Source: Bog-756 sp963837805 (GTDB taxonomy: Bacteria > Actinomycetota > Acidimicrobiia > Acidimicrobiales > RAAP-2). From it: 64,000 nucleotides of DNA. Below are positions 33,286 through 41,360 of the stretch, piece after piece (the stretch's first letter is position 1; each line of letters opens with the position of its first letter). Location: positions 62,001 to 126,000 of the forward strand of contig CAWIOU010000035.1 in the NCBI GenBank assembly GCA_963837805.1, given 5' to 3'. The notes under the pieces were generated by a model. The model saw only the letters and a program-made list of their open reading frames with translations. It ran no database searches and was not told where the DNA came from. The translations under genes and the position numbers were made by a program.

Positions 33286-34295
33286 GCTTCCACCTCCGCT
33301 GGATGAGCAGGTGGCGCTTCGGTAGCCATCTCGGTGCCGGCAGCTGTCGAGGGCAGCCGCCACGGCGTGAGGTCGAGCTTCGGGTAGCGCCGGGCAGTCT
33401 CGACGAGCAGCGATTCATTCCAGATCGGGTGACCGGGCTCCGGAAACCCGAACAAGGCCAACTCCCGGGGCGTTGACTGCTCGACGAATTGGGTCCATGC
33501 CGCTCCGGTCGATCGGGACTGCTGGGAGTCGTAGCCGATCCAGTCCTGTCCGGCGCGCTTGAAGGCCAGCCCCAAGTTGAAACGCGCCGTTGCCGGGCCG
33601 CCGAAGGGGGCGCCGCGGTGCCAGACATCGGAGCGGTAGGCGAGGTACGAACCCCGCACACCGGGCGCGGACTGTTCCGCCTGGTACAGGACGCGGTCCA
33701 TCTTGGGCAGGATCACCGGGTAGGGGGAACTGATGGACGCCGAGTCCCGCACCGACACCAGCTTGGTGGGGTTCTCAGTGGGCGTGACGTCGGTGAGGTA
33801 GAGGAATCCGGTGAGGTTCCACCACGGCGCCTGACCGACGGCCGGGAGCCACGAGTGGTTGCGGTCCGTGTGCATCGGCTGCTCGTAGTTGGTCAGCCCG
33901 GCGTACTTGGCACTGGACTGCGCCTGGTAGAGGCGAAGATCGGTCGAGGCCAGCGCTCGCTCGGCAAAGTCGAGGAGCGAGGAATGGACGCACAGACGGT
34001 TGAGGACCCCCGAGCCGTCAAAGGGGAACACCCCCATCCATCGCTGTTGTTCACTGCGGAACCCGGGGCCGTCCTCGGGCCAGACGTACTCCTCCTTGGG
34101 CGTCAGTGGCCGACCCCGCCGACGGGTCGTCACTCCTTCAGGATCGGCGTAGTACTCGTCGACGCTGGGAAAGAGCAGCCCGAGATCGCCGGCGGCCGCA
34201 TCGATCTCTTCCGTCCCGATGAGCCCATCCAGCAGGACCCAACCTTCCTCGCGCCACCTGGCTACCTCGGCATCGGTGGCAAGTCTCGAACTCAT
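33282..34295 (-). CDS. Phytanoyl-CoA dioxygenase (PhyH)-family Fe(II)/2-oxoglutarate oxygenase
   Basis: A 337-residue non-heme iron oxygenase. The metal-binding HxD is in EQPMHTDRNHSW and the distal His in SDVWHRGAPFGG, followed by ARFNLGLAF with the 2-oxoglutarate-binding Arg. The N-terminus VARWREEGWVLLDGLIG is the usual PhyH lead-in. Hydroxylation of a lipid or natural-product substrate is expected; no specific substrate is evident. The start is ATG 34295 with GAGGAG 4 nt upstream. It forms a two-gene unit with the SnoaL-like gene. Confidence 0.88.
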   Translation of the reverse strand: MSSRLATDAEVARWREEGWVLLDGLIGTEEIDAAAGDLGLLFPSVDEYYADPEGVTTRRRGRPLTPKEEYVWPEDGPGFRSEQQRWMGVFPFDGSGVLNRLCVHSSLLDFAERALASTDLRLYQAQSSAKYAGLTNYEQPMHTDRNHSWLPAVGQAPWWNLTGFLYLTDVTPTENPTKLVSVRDSASISSPYPVILPKMDRVLYQAEQSAPGVRGSYLAYRSDVWHRGAPFGGPATARFNLGLAFKRAGQDWIGYDSQQSRSTGAAWTQFVEQSTPRELALFGFPEPGHPIWNESLLVETARRYPKLDLTPWRLPSTAAGTEMATEAPPAHPAEVEA

Positions 34296-34722
34296 CGCAC
34301 TCCTCGGCATCCGGTCACGCTGAGGCTGTGTCCACCCCGGCAACAAACACTGGCAAGGTCCTCAGGCACGAGACCAAGTTACCCAGCAGCGCGGACATCG
34401 AGCGGAGTCGACACGGAACCCCGGGCGAGCCGAGTGCGGCCGAGTCGAGTCGAGCCGAGCCGAGCCCGAACGAGTGTTCCCATGGTCCCGATGGACTCGC
34501 CTCCCCGGGGCCCCAACCGAGCCTTGGAACCCAGCCTTGGACCAGACCACTAGAACAGAACACGAACAGAGCGACGGCACTCTGCAAGACATCGACCTGA
34601 TTGGCGTCACCCGGCGGGTGGCGGACGCCCCGGCAATCGAGTACTACGAGGAGGGCAGAATCGTCGGTGGTTCCCGAAATCGCCGCACAGCGCCGAGGAA
34701 CCGTTCGGACAAGGAGTTACGA
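34296..34722. other. Intergenic region with GAGCC/GAGTC pentamer repeats
   Basis: The 427 bp lie between the divergent PhyH and VOC genes. I see no supported gene. Positions ~34425-34470 hold a run of CGAGC/CGAGT pentamers. The plus frame is open from 34474 into the VOC gene and its piece LIGVTRRVADAPAIEYYEEGRIV could be a relic or an N-terminal extension, but a good ribosome binding site favours the start at 34723. Confidence 0.5.
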
Positions 34723-35166
34723 ATGCAGGTGTCCATTCAGTCCTCGATGCTGACCGTTGCCGACGTGGACCGGTCGATCGAGTTCTACCGGGGTGTCTTC
34801 GGCTTTCAAATCGTGGCCCGGCGGGATCGGGTCGCCGCCCTCCTGGTCGACGAGGCGGACCGGACCCAGGTGCTGGTGCTTCGAGGGGTCGACAACCGGT
34901 TCCCGACCCACCCTGGGAGGGGCAGTATCGGGATCCGGGTCCTGGCCTTCGAGGTCGCTTCGGTCGACGAGCTCGAAGAGATACGCCAGAAACTGACCGA
35001 GCGGGATGCTTACATCGGAAGCCACCGGAGCGCGGGCTACGAGACGGTCCTGGGCATCGACCCGGACAACATCGAGGTGGCGGTGGCCGCCGGACTGACC
35101 GGACACCCGATTCGGACTGGCGACTGGTGCACCCTCGACGAGATGATCGAGACCATCACCGATTGA
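34723..35166 (+). CDS. VOC-family protein
   Basis: A 147-residue glyoxalase-fold protein: SMLTVADVDRSIEFYRGVFGFQIVARRD starts the first module, and IRVLAFEVASVDELEEIRQKL the second, ending VLGIDPDNIEVAVAAG. ATG 34723 is preceded by AAGGAG at 6 nt. The C-terminal extension (GDWCTLDEMIETITD) is short. Ligand unknown. It stands alone and shows no close similarity to the VOC protein of the island beyond the fold. Confidence 0.85.
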   Translation: MQVSIQSSMLTVADVDRSIEFYRGVFGFQIVARRDRVAALLVDEADRTQVLVLRGVDNRFPTHPGRGSIGIRVLAFEVASVDELEEIRQKLTERDAYIGSHRSAGYETVLGIDPDNIEVAVAAGLTGHPIRTGDWCTLDEMIETITD

Positions 35167-35245
35167 TGTCAGCCGATCATCCCGCCCCCCGCCGGCCGGC
35201 TTCGGTCGCTGCACGCCGGCAAACTCGCGGCCAGACTGACGAGTG

Positions 35246-36082
35246 ATGGTATTCGCATCGGTCAACTGGACGACGATCTCTTCGTTGGCCACCGCGGTCG
35301 GGACCTTGGTCCTGGGATTGGCCACGTTCGCCGCGGTGCGATCTTCCAACCGGTCGGCGCGCATCGCCGAAGCGGCGTTGCAAGAGCAACGACGACCCCT
35401 CCTGGCCCCCTCCCGGCTCGAGGACCCGACGCAGAAGATCATGTTCCTCGAGGGGAATTGGGTAAGCGCCACAGGCGGACGGGCCGCGGTCGAACACATC
35501 GACGGCGCCGTGTATCTCGCCATCAGCCTGAGGAACGTCGGCAGCGGGATCGCGGTCTGCCAGGGCTGGACGATCAGGCCGAACGCGGGCTCGCCGGTCA
35601 ACCTGCCCATGCACGCCCCGCTGGAGGAATTCCGCCTCCAGTCCCGGGACCTGTACATCCCGGCCGGCGACATCGGAATGTGGCAGGGTGCGCTCCGCAA
35701 CCCGGACGATCAGATTCGTGCCGTCACTCTTGATGCCATCGAGACGGGCCAGACGACGATCACCGTGGAAGTGCTCTACTCCGACCAGGTCGGCCTCCAG
35801 CGGACGATCTCCCGGTTCGGCCTGGTCCCTGCGGGCGACTCGTGGCTGGCCAGCCTCAACCGACACTGGTATCTCGACTGGGACGGGCCCCGCCCGGAGG
35901 GTGTGGCGCTGGCCGCAGCCGAGGTGATCCTTCGCGACCGGGAAGCCGCTGTTCAACGGCAGGCGGCCGCAGCTGACGAGGACCCGCATGCCGACGAGGA
36001 CCCGGATGCTGACGAACACCCGGATGCGGAAGCCGGTGACACGGTCGGGGCTGATGCCGAGACCGAACCGGCGGATCCGTGA
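35246..36082 (+). CDS. Membrane-anchored protein with acidic repeat tail, unknown
   Basis: A 278-residue protein. The N-terminal helix (ISSLATAVGTLVLGLATFAAV) is followed by a basic segment and a soluble beta-rich domain (~45-235) with no motif I recognise. The C-terminus holds an acidic tract of near-repeats (ADEDPHADEDPDADEHPDAEAG). The N-terminal helix plus 'SNRSARIAEAALQEQRRPLLAP' is the pattern of small one-TM proteins encoded in pairs. The next gene has a similar N-terminal layout, so the two may be functionally linked. GTG 35243 is an alternative start one codon upstream. Confidence 0.7.
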   Translation: MVFASVNWTTISSLATAVGTLVLGLATFAAVRSSNRSARIAEAALQEQRRPLLAPSRLEDPTQKIMFLEGNWVSATGGRAAVEHIDGAVYLAISLRNVGSGIAVCQGWTIRPNAGSPVNLPMHAPLEEFRLQSRDLYIPAGDIGMWQGALRNPDDQIRAVTLDAIETGQTTITVEVLYSDQVGLQRTISRFGLVPAGDSWLASLNRHWYLDWDGPRPEGVALAAAEVILRDREAAVQRQAAAADEDPHADEDPDADEHPDAEAGDTVGADAETEPADP

Positions 36083-36110
36083 AGTCCCCCGTCGGCGGGA
36101 GGGCTCCCTG

Positions 36111-36599
36111 ATGCCCAACTGGGCCGAGCAGGTCACCGCCATTGCCACCGCGGTCAGCGCGATCGGACTGCTGAGCGCGATCGGCGCGGTCATCTTCGCC
36201 GGGCAACAAGCCCGGGAGGCCCGAATCGGCCGGCAGGCCGAGACGGCAGTCGAATTCTTCAGACGGTGGGATGACCCCCCTCTGGTGGAGACCCGTCGTC
36301 TCGTCGCCCAACTCGAAACCAAAGAGGCCCTGCGGGATGCCCTGGGGAAGTACATCGAGGAGAACGCGGCGGAGGCGTACGTGCTGTACCGGGAGCTTGA
36401 CTACTTCGAACAGCTCGGCGCCCTCGAGAAGCACGGCGGATTCGATTTCCAGTTGATCAGGGACCTGCTCGGCCACCGGCTGATCGAACGGTGGGAGCTC
36501 TGGCTCCCTTCCATCGACGCCATGGGAGGCCGGGCCGTCTATCCCATGTTCTACGGGCTGGTCGAGAAGATGCGCGCCACCGAGGCGCCCCGAGCCTGA
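36111..36599 (+). CDS. One-TM protein, DUF4760-like
   Basis: A 162-residue protein with an N-terminal TM helix (AIATAVSAIGLLSAIGAVIFAGQQA), then a helical cytoplasmic domain: AETAVEFFRRWDDPPLVETRRLVAQLE and YVLYRELDYFEQLGALEKHGGFDFQLIRDLLG. This arrangement matches DUF4760-type proteins, whose function is unknown. ATG 36111 is preceded by GGGAGGG. It lies 28 nt after the acidic-tail gene and is probably co-transcribed with it. Confidence 0.75.
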   Translation: MPNWAEQVTAIATAVSAIGLLSAIGAVIFAGQQAREARIGRQAETAVEFFRRWDDPPLVETRRLVAQLETKEALRDALGKYIEENAAEAYVLYRELDYFEQLGALEKHGGFDFQLIRDLLGHRLIERWELWLPSIDAMGGRAVYPMFYGLVEKMRATEAPRA

Positions 36600-36628
36600 T
36601 CCACGCACCTCCCCGACAGACCTACCCG

Positions 36629-37348
36629 TTACCGGTAGCTGGCCTCGTACTGATCATGGCGACGGAACCACGACATCCCGTCCTCGTTGCGGCCGAACGG
36701 CGCCCGGTCGAGCCACTGCCACATGTTCCAGAGCCCGTCCACGCCTCGCGAATAGGCCGAGTACGTGTGGTACACGACACCGTCCTCGAGTACGAACGAA
36801 CTCATCCCCGGGCCTTCGAACGGCAGCTTCTCGGGATCGAGCTGCCATCCTTCCAACGGCCGGAAGTTGTACGACCCGCCCTTGGCCACCGACGCTTCGG
36901 TGAACGAGACGTTGAAGTCGAAGTTGAAGTCGGTCCTCCCCGACGACGCCCACGGGAAGTCCCAACCCATCCGGTCCCGGTAAGCGAGCAGCTTGTCCAG
37001 CGGCGCCCGGGACACGGCAGTGAAGGCGACATCGTGGTTCTGGAGATGGAGATGGGTCTCGTCGAAGCCGTCGGCGACCGACGAGCAGCTCGGGCAGCCC
37101 TCGTCCCAGTCCGGGCCGTACATGAAGTGGTAGACGATCAATTGCGAACGACCCCGGAAGAGGTCGGCCAGGGTGGCCTCCCCGTCCTCGGTGTCGAAGA
37201 GGTAGTTCTCGTCGATGCGCACCCACGGCAGATCACGCCGCTGACGGGCCACCTCGTCGTTCAGCCGGGTCATCTCTTTTTCGGCCTTGAGCAGGTCCTG
37301 GCGGGCGGCAAGCCACTCCTGCCTGGTTGCCTTCGGGTGGTCGGTCAT
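36629..37348 (-). CDS. DUF899-family thioredoxin-like protein
   Basis: A 239-residue DUF899 protein. The family shows a thioredoxin-like fold; here GRSQLIVYHFMYGPDWDEGCPSCSSVADGFD contains a CPSC motif at the position of the redox-active Cys pair. WDFPWASSGRTDFNFDFNVSF and the C-terminal LDRAPFGRNED are also family hallmarks. The enzymatic reaction is unknown. It is the third gene of an ArsR-SRPBCC-DUF899 minus-strand unit under the strong promoter at 38156-38184. This combination recurs in actinobacteria. Confidence 0.88.
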   Translation of the reverse strand: MTDHPKATRQEWLAARQDLLKAEKEMTRLNDEVARQRRDLPWVRIDENYLFDTEDGEATLADLFRGRSQLIVYHFMYGPDWDEGCPSCSSVADGFDETHLHLQNHDVAFTAVSRAPLDKLLAYRDRMGWDFPWASSGRTDFNFDFNVSFTEASVAKGGSYNFRPLEGWQLDPEKLPFEGPGMSSFVLEDGVVYHTYSAYSRGVDGLWNMWQWLDRAPFGRNEDGMSWFRRHDQYEASYR

Positions 37349-37400
37349 GGGTTGGTCTCCTTCGTCTCGTTACCGGTTGGGGTCACCGTTGGTGCGAGCA

Positions 37401-37832
37401 TCAGCGCATCTCCTCGTCGGGACCGGCGTCGCCGCCTGACGCGGCGATGGCCAGACGCTCGAGGTAGTGGTCCCACCCCGACGTGTGATCCCCGACGGCG
37501 CCGTCGGGCAGTCCCCGGTGCACGAGCCGGACCCTCGTCTTGTCCCCGTCGGGGATGAGGGTGATCTCCACTTCCGTCGAGCCTGCCGGGATGGGATGGT
37601 CGGGTTCGTCCCACCCGAAGGTGAACACCACCTTGGTGTTCGGAACCACCTCCACGAACTCGCCGACACCGGGATGCTTCCCTTGGACCAGCACCCGGTA
37701 GGCGCCGCCCACCCGCGGATCGAGCTCGGCCTCGGTGCCCATCCATCGGACCTGGTGGGCCGGATCGGTCAGGAAGGGGAAGATGGTGGCCGGGCTGGCA
37801 TCCATCACCGTCTCACGCATCAGTTCAGCCAT
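37401..37832 (-). CDS. SRPBCC/AHSA1-type ligand-binding protein
   Basis: A 143-residue START/Bet v1-fold protein of the AHSA1 branch: VMDASPATIFPFLTDPAHQVRWMGTEAELDPRVGG at the N-terminus and VEITLIPDGDKTRVRLVHRGLP with SGWDHYLERL at the C-terminus. Such proteins bind small hydrophobic ligands. The ATG overlaps the upstream ArsR gene by 8 nt. ArsR-SRPBCC pairs are common regulator-effector units; a second, unrelated pair is at 50304-51162. Confidence 0.88.
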   Translation of the reverse strand: MAELMRETVMDASPATIFPFLTDPAHQVRWMGTEAELDPRVGGAYRVLVQGKHPGVGEFVEVVPNTKVVFTFGWDEPDHPIPAGSTEVEITLIPDGDKTRVRLVHRGLPDGAVGDHTSGWDHYLERLAIAASGGDAGPDEEMR

Positions 37833-38148
37833 GGCTGGTTCCTTTCTCTCGTTCGGCCGATTCGGCCAGGTCCTGCAGGCGCAGCAGACTTCCGGTCCAG
37901 TACTCGTCGAGGAACTGCCGGAGCCGGTCCATCTGAGCGTGGTTGGCCCGGTACAGCCGGCGGGTGCCCTCGCGGCGCTCGGTCACCAGCTCCGCCTCGC
38001 GCAGGACACCGAGGTGCTGGGAGACGGCCGAGCGGGTCACATCGTCGAACCGGGCGGCGATCTGGGCCGCCGGCAGCTCCTCGGACCACACCAGCCGGAG
38101 GATCTCCCTCCGTCGGGGTTCGGCCAGAGCCTTGAACGCGGTGTCCAT
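37825..38148 (-). CDS. ArsR-family transcriptional regulator
   Basis: A 107-residue winged-helix protein: FKALAEPRRREILRLVWSEELPAAQIAARFDDVTRSAVSQHLGVLREAELVTERREGTRRLYRA. It lacks the CxC metal site of metal-sensing ArsR proteins, so it belongs to the metal-independent branch often paired with SRPBCC genes. It heads the operon and its ATG begins 7 nt after the -10 box, so the mRNA is probably leaderless. A palindrome inside the promoter is the likely autoregulatory operator. Confidence 0.92.
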   Translation of the reverse strand: MDTAFKALAEPRRREILRLVWSEELPAAQIAARFDDVTRSAVSQHLGVLREAELVTERREGTRRLYRANHAQMDRLRQFLDEYWTGSLLRLQDLAESAEREKGTSHG

Positions 38149-38155
38149 GGTTCGA

Positions 38156-38184
38156 ATATTAGTCTTTACTTACGTAAGTGTCAA
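38156..38184 (-). promoter_or_regulatory. Consensus promoter with ArsR-type operator
   Basis: On the minus strand TTGACA (38184-38179), 17 nt, then TAATAT (38161-38156): nearly ideal. The spacer contains the perfect 12-bp palindrome ACTTACGTAAGT (38168-38179). The predicted start point coincides with the ATG at 38148. Confidence 0.8.
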
Positions 38185-38340
38185 CTAACGGATCAACGGG
38201 CCTGGCCGCCCGACCCCACCAGGGCGCCGGCCGGAGGTGATCCAGCCCGGCGACCGCGGTTGGGATGGAAGTACCGTAACCACGCGGGCACGTGCCGCCG
38301 AGCAGGTCCCGTGGAGGCAGCGGCGTTGGAGGACCGGATC

Positions 38341-39258
38341 GTGAGCACGACGCTTGACTGGTACGGGTGTGCCACCTTCCGACTGAACCTGCCCGGGCTC
38401 ACCGTGTTCCTCGACGCCTACATCGACCGGATACCCTCGGCCCCCGGCACCGGACTGACCGCTGACGACATCGAGGAGTGCGATTGGATCGTGATCGGGC
38501 ATTCCCATTTCGACCATCTCTGGGGGGCCGAACGGATCATCGCCCAGACCGGCGCCACCCTGATCGGTAGCTACGAGACGGTGCGGGTATTGGAGCAGGC
38601 CGGCATCCCCCTCGAACGCATGATCTGCGTCGCCGGAGGCGAGCGGATCGAATTGGGACGTGGGGTGTTCGTGTCGGTCTACCCCAGTCTCCACTCGTGC
38701 CTCTGGACAGGGACGCACGCCGCCGGGTCCGGCGACGTGTGTCTGGGCGACCTGGGCGTGCCGTGGCACGAACGCAACAGGCGGATGCAAGCGCTGCATG
38801 GCGCCATGGCGACCTCCCTCAGCCGGGACGCCGTCGGCCATGTGATGGCGGCGGCGACCGGTCACAGCGATCGGGGCGACGGGGGCGCCCTCATCTATCT
38901 CTTCGAGACTCCCGGAGGTTCGGTCCTCTACCAGGACACCTCCGGCCGTTGGAGCCCCATCCTCGAACAACTGAACCCCGACCTCGCCATCCTCGCCGCC
39001 GCCGGCCGGGGCAACGCCGACGGCGAGCCGGTGCAGGGATCCCTCGCCGATTTCGTCGCCGACGAGGCCCGAACCCTCGGTGCCCACCGGGTGGTGCTAG
39101 CCCACCACGACAACTGGCTGCCCGGCTTCTCGGGTGCCGCCGACCTCGAACCCGTCCGTCAGGCCTTCAAACAGCGGGCGCCGGACACCGAGCTCATCGA
39201 ACCCGACTACCTGGACGCGACGCCGATCTTCGGACCGGCGAACGCCGAATCGGGTTGA
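38341..39258 (+). CDS. Metallo-beta-lactamase-fold hydrolase
   Basis: A 305-residue protein of the MBL superfamily (UlaG-like branch by its single-domain layout). The dizinc motif HSHFDH is at 54-59 (ECDWIVIGHSHFDHLWG); later His/Asp ligands include LHSCLW, VLYQDTSG and LAHHDNWLPG. The substrate is unknown. I choose GTG 38341, preceded by GGAGGA at 7 nt; the frame is open further upstream over the divergent ArsR gene but that is unlikely to be translated. Confidence 0.85.
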   Translation: MSTTLDWYGCATFRLNLPGLTVFLDAYIDRIPSAPGTGLTADDIEECDWIVIGHSHFDHLWGAERIIAQTGATLIGSYETVRVLEQAGIPLERMICVAGGERIELGRGVFVSVYPSLHSCLWTGTHAAGSGDVCLGDLGVPWHERNRRMQALHGAMATSLSRDAVGHVMAAATGHSDRGDGGALIYLFETPGGSVLYQDTSGRWSPILEQLNPDLAILAAAGRGNADGEPVQGSLADFVADEARTLGAHRVVLAHHDNWLPGFSGAADLEPVRQAFKQRAPDTELIEPDYLDATPIFGPANAESG

Positions 39259-39267
39259 TCCGACCGA

Positions 39268-40608
39268 TCAGGGGTTGTCCGGCACCCAGTTCCCGTGGAA
39301 CCCGAAGGGGACACGCTGGGGCAGGTGGACCACCGCCTGAGGCTCGCCGGTGAAGTCGGCCGCGTTGAGCACCAGGAGGTCACTTCGGTCCTGATCGGCG
39401 TCGTAGACGAGGGACAACAACCAGCCATCGTCTTCGGCGGCGTCCGCCGCCGCGGGCACGAAGACCGTCTCCGAGGTGCCGCGACCACCGGAGCGGAGGG
39501 GCCGCACCTCCCGGGTCCGACGGTTGAGGTCCTGCTTCACCAGCGCGTCGTGGCCCTCGAGGAAGGCACCGGTGTAGCCGAAGCGATAGGGGCGGCCGAC
39601 CAGGCGCTCGTCGACGCGGGGGAACTCCTGGCCCAGGTCGTCGATCCGCTCCTCCATCACCTTCCCGGCAGCCAGGTCGACCGTCCAGCGGTCCAGCGTC
39701 GGTGGGCCCTCATCGGGCCCGAGGCGCTGGGTGTCGAACATTCGCTGATGCCGGACCACATCGAGGACCACCTGGTCACCGTCGTCGTAGGCGTTCATGG
39801 GATGGAAGACGTAGCAGGGCTCCACATCGAACCAGCGCACGCCGTCTGCACCTCCATCGAGTTCGAGCAGTCCGACGCGGGCCCGGTAGTCCGGATCCCA
39901 GCGGTAGGGAAACCCGGAGCCGGACATGGCCATGTCGGCGTCGAAGACGACGGGGAGGTCGTAGATGACTGCGAACCGCTCGGTGAGGGACATGTCGTGG
40001 ATGCTGACCGGCCCGCCGACATCGATGTCGACCACCTTCCGCACCAGTCCTGCCGTGTCGACCACCGAGTACTGCACCTTGTTGCCCCAACCCCAGAAGT
40101 AGGAGATGGCGTGCAGCTCACCGGTCGCCGGATCGCGCTTCGGATGGGCCGTGTACCCGCCGGGGAGGGTGCCGCCGAAATCGGACGGGCCGACCGTGTC
40201 GAGCTCGTAGGTCATCTCATAGGGGCGGGCCCCCGCCTCGACGATGGCGAATGTCCGTCCGGCATGGCCGATCACGTTGGTATTGGAAGCGAAGTCCATG
40301 TCGGCGTGCACCGGCCCCGGGCGGACCGGCTCACTCAGGGCGGCGGCCACCTCGGCCGAGCGGACGAATCGGTTCCGGTACCACTCGGCCCGGCCATCCC
40401 GGATTCGGATCCCGTGCACCATGCCGGTGCCGCTGAACCAGTGATAGGCGGACGGTTCGGGGCTGGTGATCGGGTTCGGACCGTTTCGGAGATAGCGGCC
40501 GTCGAGGGCCTCGGGCAGTGCTCCGGTCACCGGCAGCTCGCCAGTGGTCAGCTCGTCGGAGACAGGGGCGTAGTTCCCCTCCAGGTAGCGATTGGCCAAC
40601 GTCGTCAT
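39268..40608 (-). CDS. Carotenoid cleavage oxygenase (RPE65/CCO family)
   Basis: A 446-residue non-heme iron dioxygenase that cleaves polyene double bonds in carotenoids, apocarotenoids or stilbenes. The family opening NYAPVSDELTTGELPVTGALPEALDGRYLRNGPNP is clear. Candidate iron-ligand His residues occur in GYTAHPKRD, SIHDMSLTE, YVFHPMNAYDD and the C-terminal FHGNWVPD, fitting the four-His site. ATG 40608 follows GGAGGAG. It is divergent from nothing and stands alone between the MBL hydrolase and a TetR gene; substrate unknown. Confidence 0.92.
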   Translation of the reverse strand: MTTLANRYLEGNYAPVSDELTTGELPVTGALPEALDGRYLRNGPNPITSPEPSAYHWFSGTGMVHGIRIRDGRAEWYRNRFVRSAEVAAALSEPVRPGPVHADMDFASNTNVIGHAGRTFAIVEAGARPYEMTYELDTVGPSDFGGTLPGGYTAHPKRDPATGELHAISYFWGWGNKVQYSVVDTAGLVRKVVDIDVGGPVSIHDMSLTERFAVIYDLPVVFDADMAMSGSGFPYRWDPDYRARVGLLELDGGADGVRWFDVEPCYVFHPMNAYDDGDQVVLDVVRHQRMFDTQRLGPDEGPPTLDRWTVDLAAGKVMEERIDDLGQEFPRVDERLVGRPYRFGYTGAFLEGHDALVKQDLNRRTREVRPLRSGGRGTSETVFVPAAADAAEDDGWLLSLVYDADQDRSDLLVLNAADFTGEPQAVVHLPQRVPFGFHGNWVPDNP

Positions 40609-40696
40609 GGGCTCCTCCAGATCTGGCGGCAACGAACCACGTCGTAGCAGCAGCTTCGCGCATCCGCCCCGAGCGTTCTACCCCGAATCGAGGATC

Positions 40697-41317
40697 TCAG
40701 GTCTCCGCGGTCAGTGCCCTGGTGACGAAGGCCAGCGCCGCCTCCATGAGCGCCCCGTCGACGGCCTCTGGGTCGATGCTCCTCATCACCCCGAGGCCCC
40801 GAAAGAGGGCCTCGATGATACGGGCCTCGCGTTTGATCGACTCGAATTCCTTGGTTCCCGGCTGCTCGCTGGCGATGAGCTCGGCGACCCCCGTGATGTT
40901 GACCTCGTCGAGGTCGGCGAGCCTTCTCCGAGCCGCCGGATTGCGCACGGCGAAGAGGGCGAACTCCATGTAGAGCACCGCCCAGTCCTCGGGCGACAGC
41001 GGTTGGTCGGTACCGGCCTGTATGAGCGGGAGGAAATCGGTCAGGCGAGCCTCGACAGGCATCTCCGAGGCGTCGATGGTGGCCCGGATCGACTCCATCT
41101 CCCTCGAGTAGCTGGACTCGAGGAGGGAGAGGAAGAGGTCCTCCTTACTCTTGAAATTCGAGTACACCGCACCCTTGCTGAACCCGGCCGCGGCGGCGAC
41201 GGCATCGAGGGTGGCGCCGTGGAACCCGCGCTCGGCGAAGACCTGGGCGGCGGCGGAAAGCAGGTGCTCTCTCGTCTGCTGGCGCCGGCGATCCGGGGTG
41301 AGGGGTTCGAATGTCAT
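40697..41317 (-). CDS. TetR-family regulator of the adjacent ABC exporter
   Basis: A 206-residue TetR protein. The DNA-binding domain reads TREHLLSAAAQVFAERGFHGATLDAVAAAAGFSKGAVYSNFKSKEDLFLSLLE; the C-terminal helical domain presumably binds the exported compound. The ATG at 41317 is divergent from the ABC ATPase at 41359, and the short spacer holds a promoter overlapped by an inverted repeat. This is the standard layout of a ligand-responsive repressor of an efflux pump. Confidence 0.92.
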   Translation of the reverse strand: MTFEPLTPDRRRQQTREHLLSAAAQVFAERGFHGATLDAVAAAAGFSKGAVYSNFKSKEDLFLSLLESSYSREMESIRATIDASEMPVEARLTDFLPLIQAGTDQPLSPEDWAVLYMEFALFAVRNPAARRRLADLDEVNITGVAELIASEQPGTKEFESIKREARIIEALFRGLGVMRSIDPEAVDGALMEAALAFVTRALTAET

Positions 41318-41323
41318 GCCTAG

Positions 41324-41360
41324 TTGACTACCACGCAGCATAAGTTATACTCATCAGTAT
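41324..41360 (+). promoter_or_regulatory. Promoter/operator of the ABC exporter genes
   Basis: TTGACT (41324-41329), 16 nt, then TATACT (41346-41351), with the ATG of the ATPase gene 7 nt further on, predicting a leaderless mRNA. ATACT-CATC-AGTAT (41347-41360) is a perfect inverted repeat over the -10 box and start point, a likely TetR operator. Confidence 0.72.

Noticed and set aside
34425..34470. Origin or iteron-like repeats
   Set aside because: The CGAGC/CGAGT pentamers are short, irregular and not accompanied by any replication gene or AT-rich stretch.
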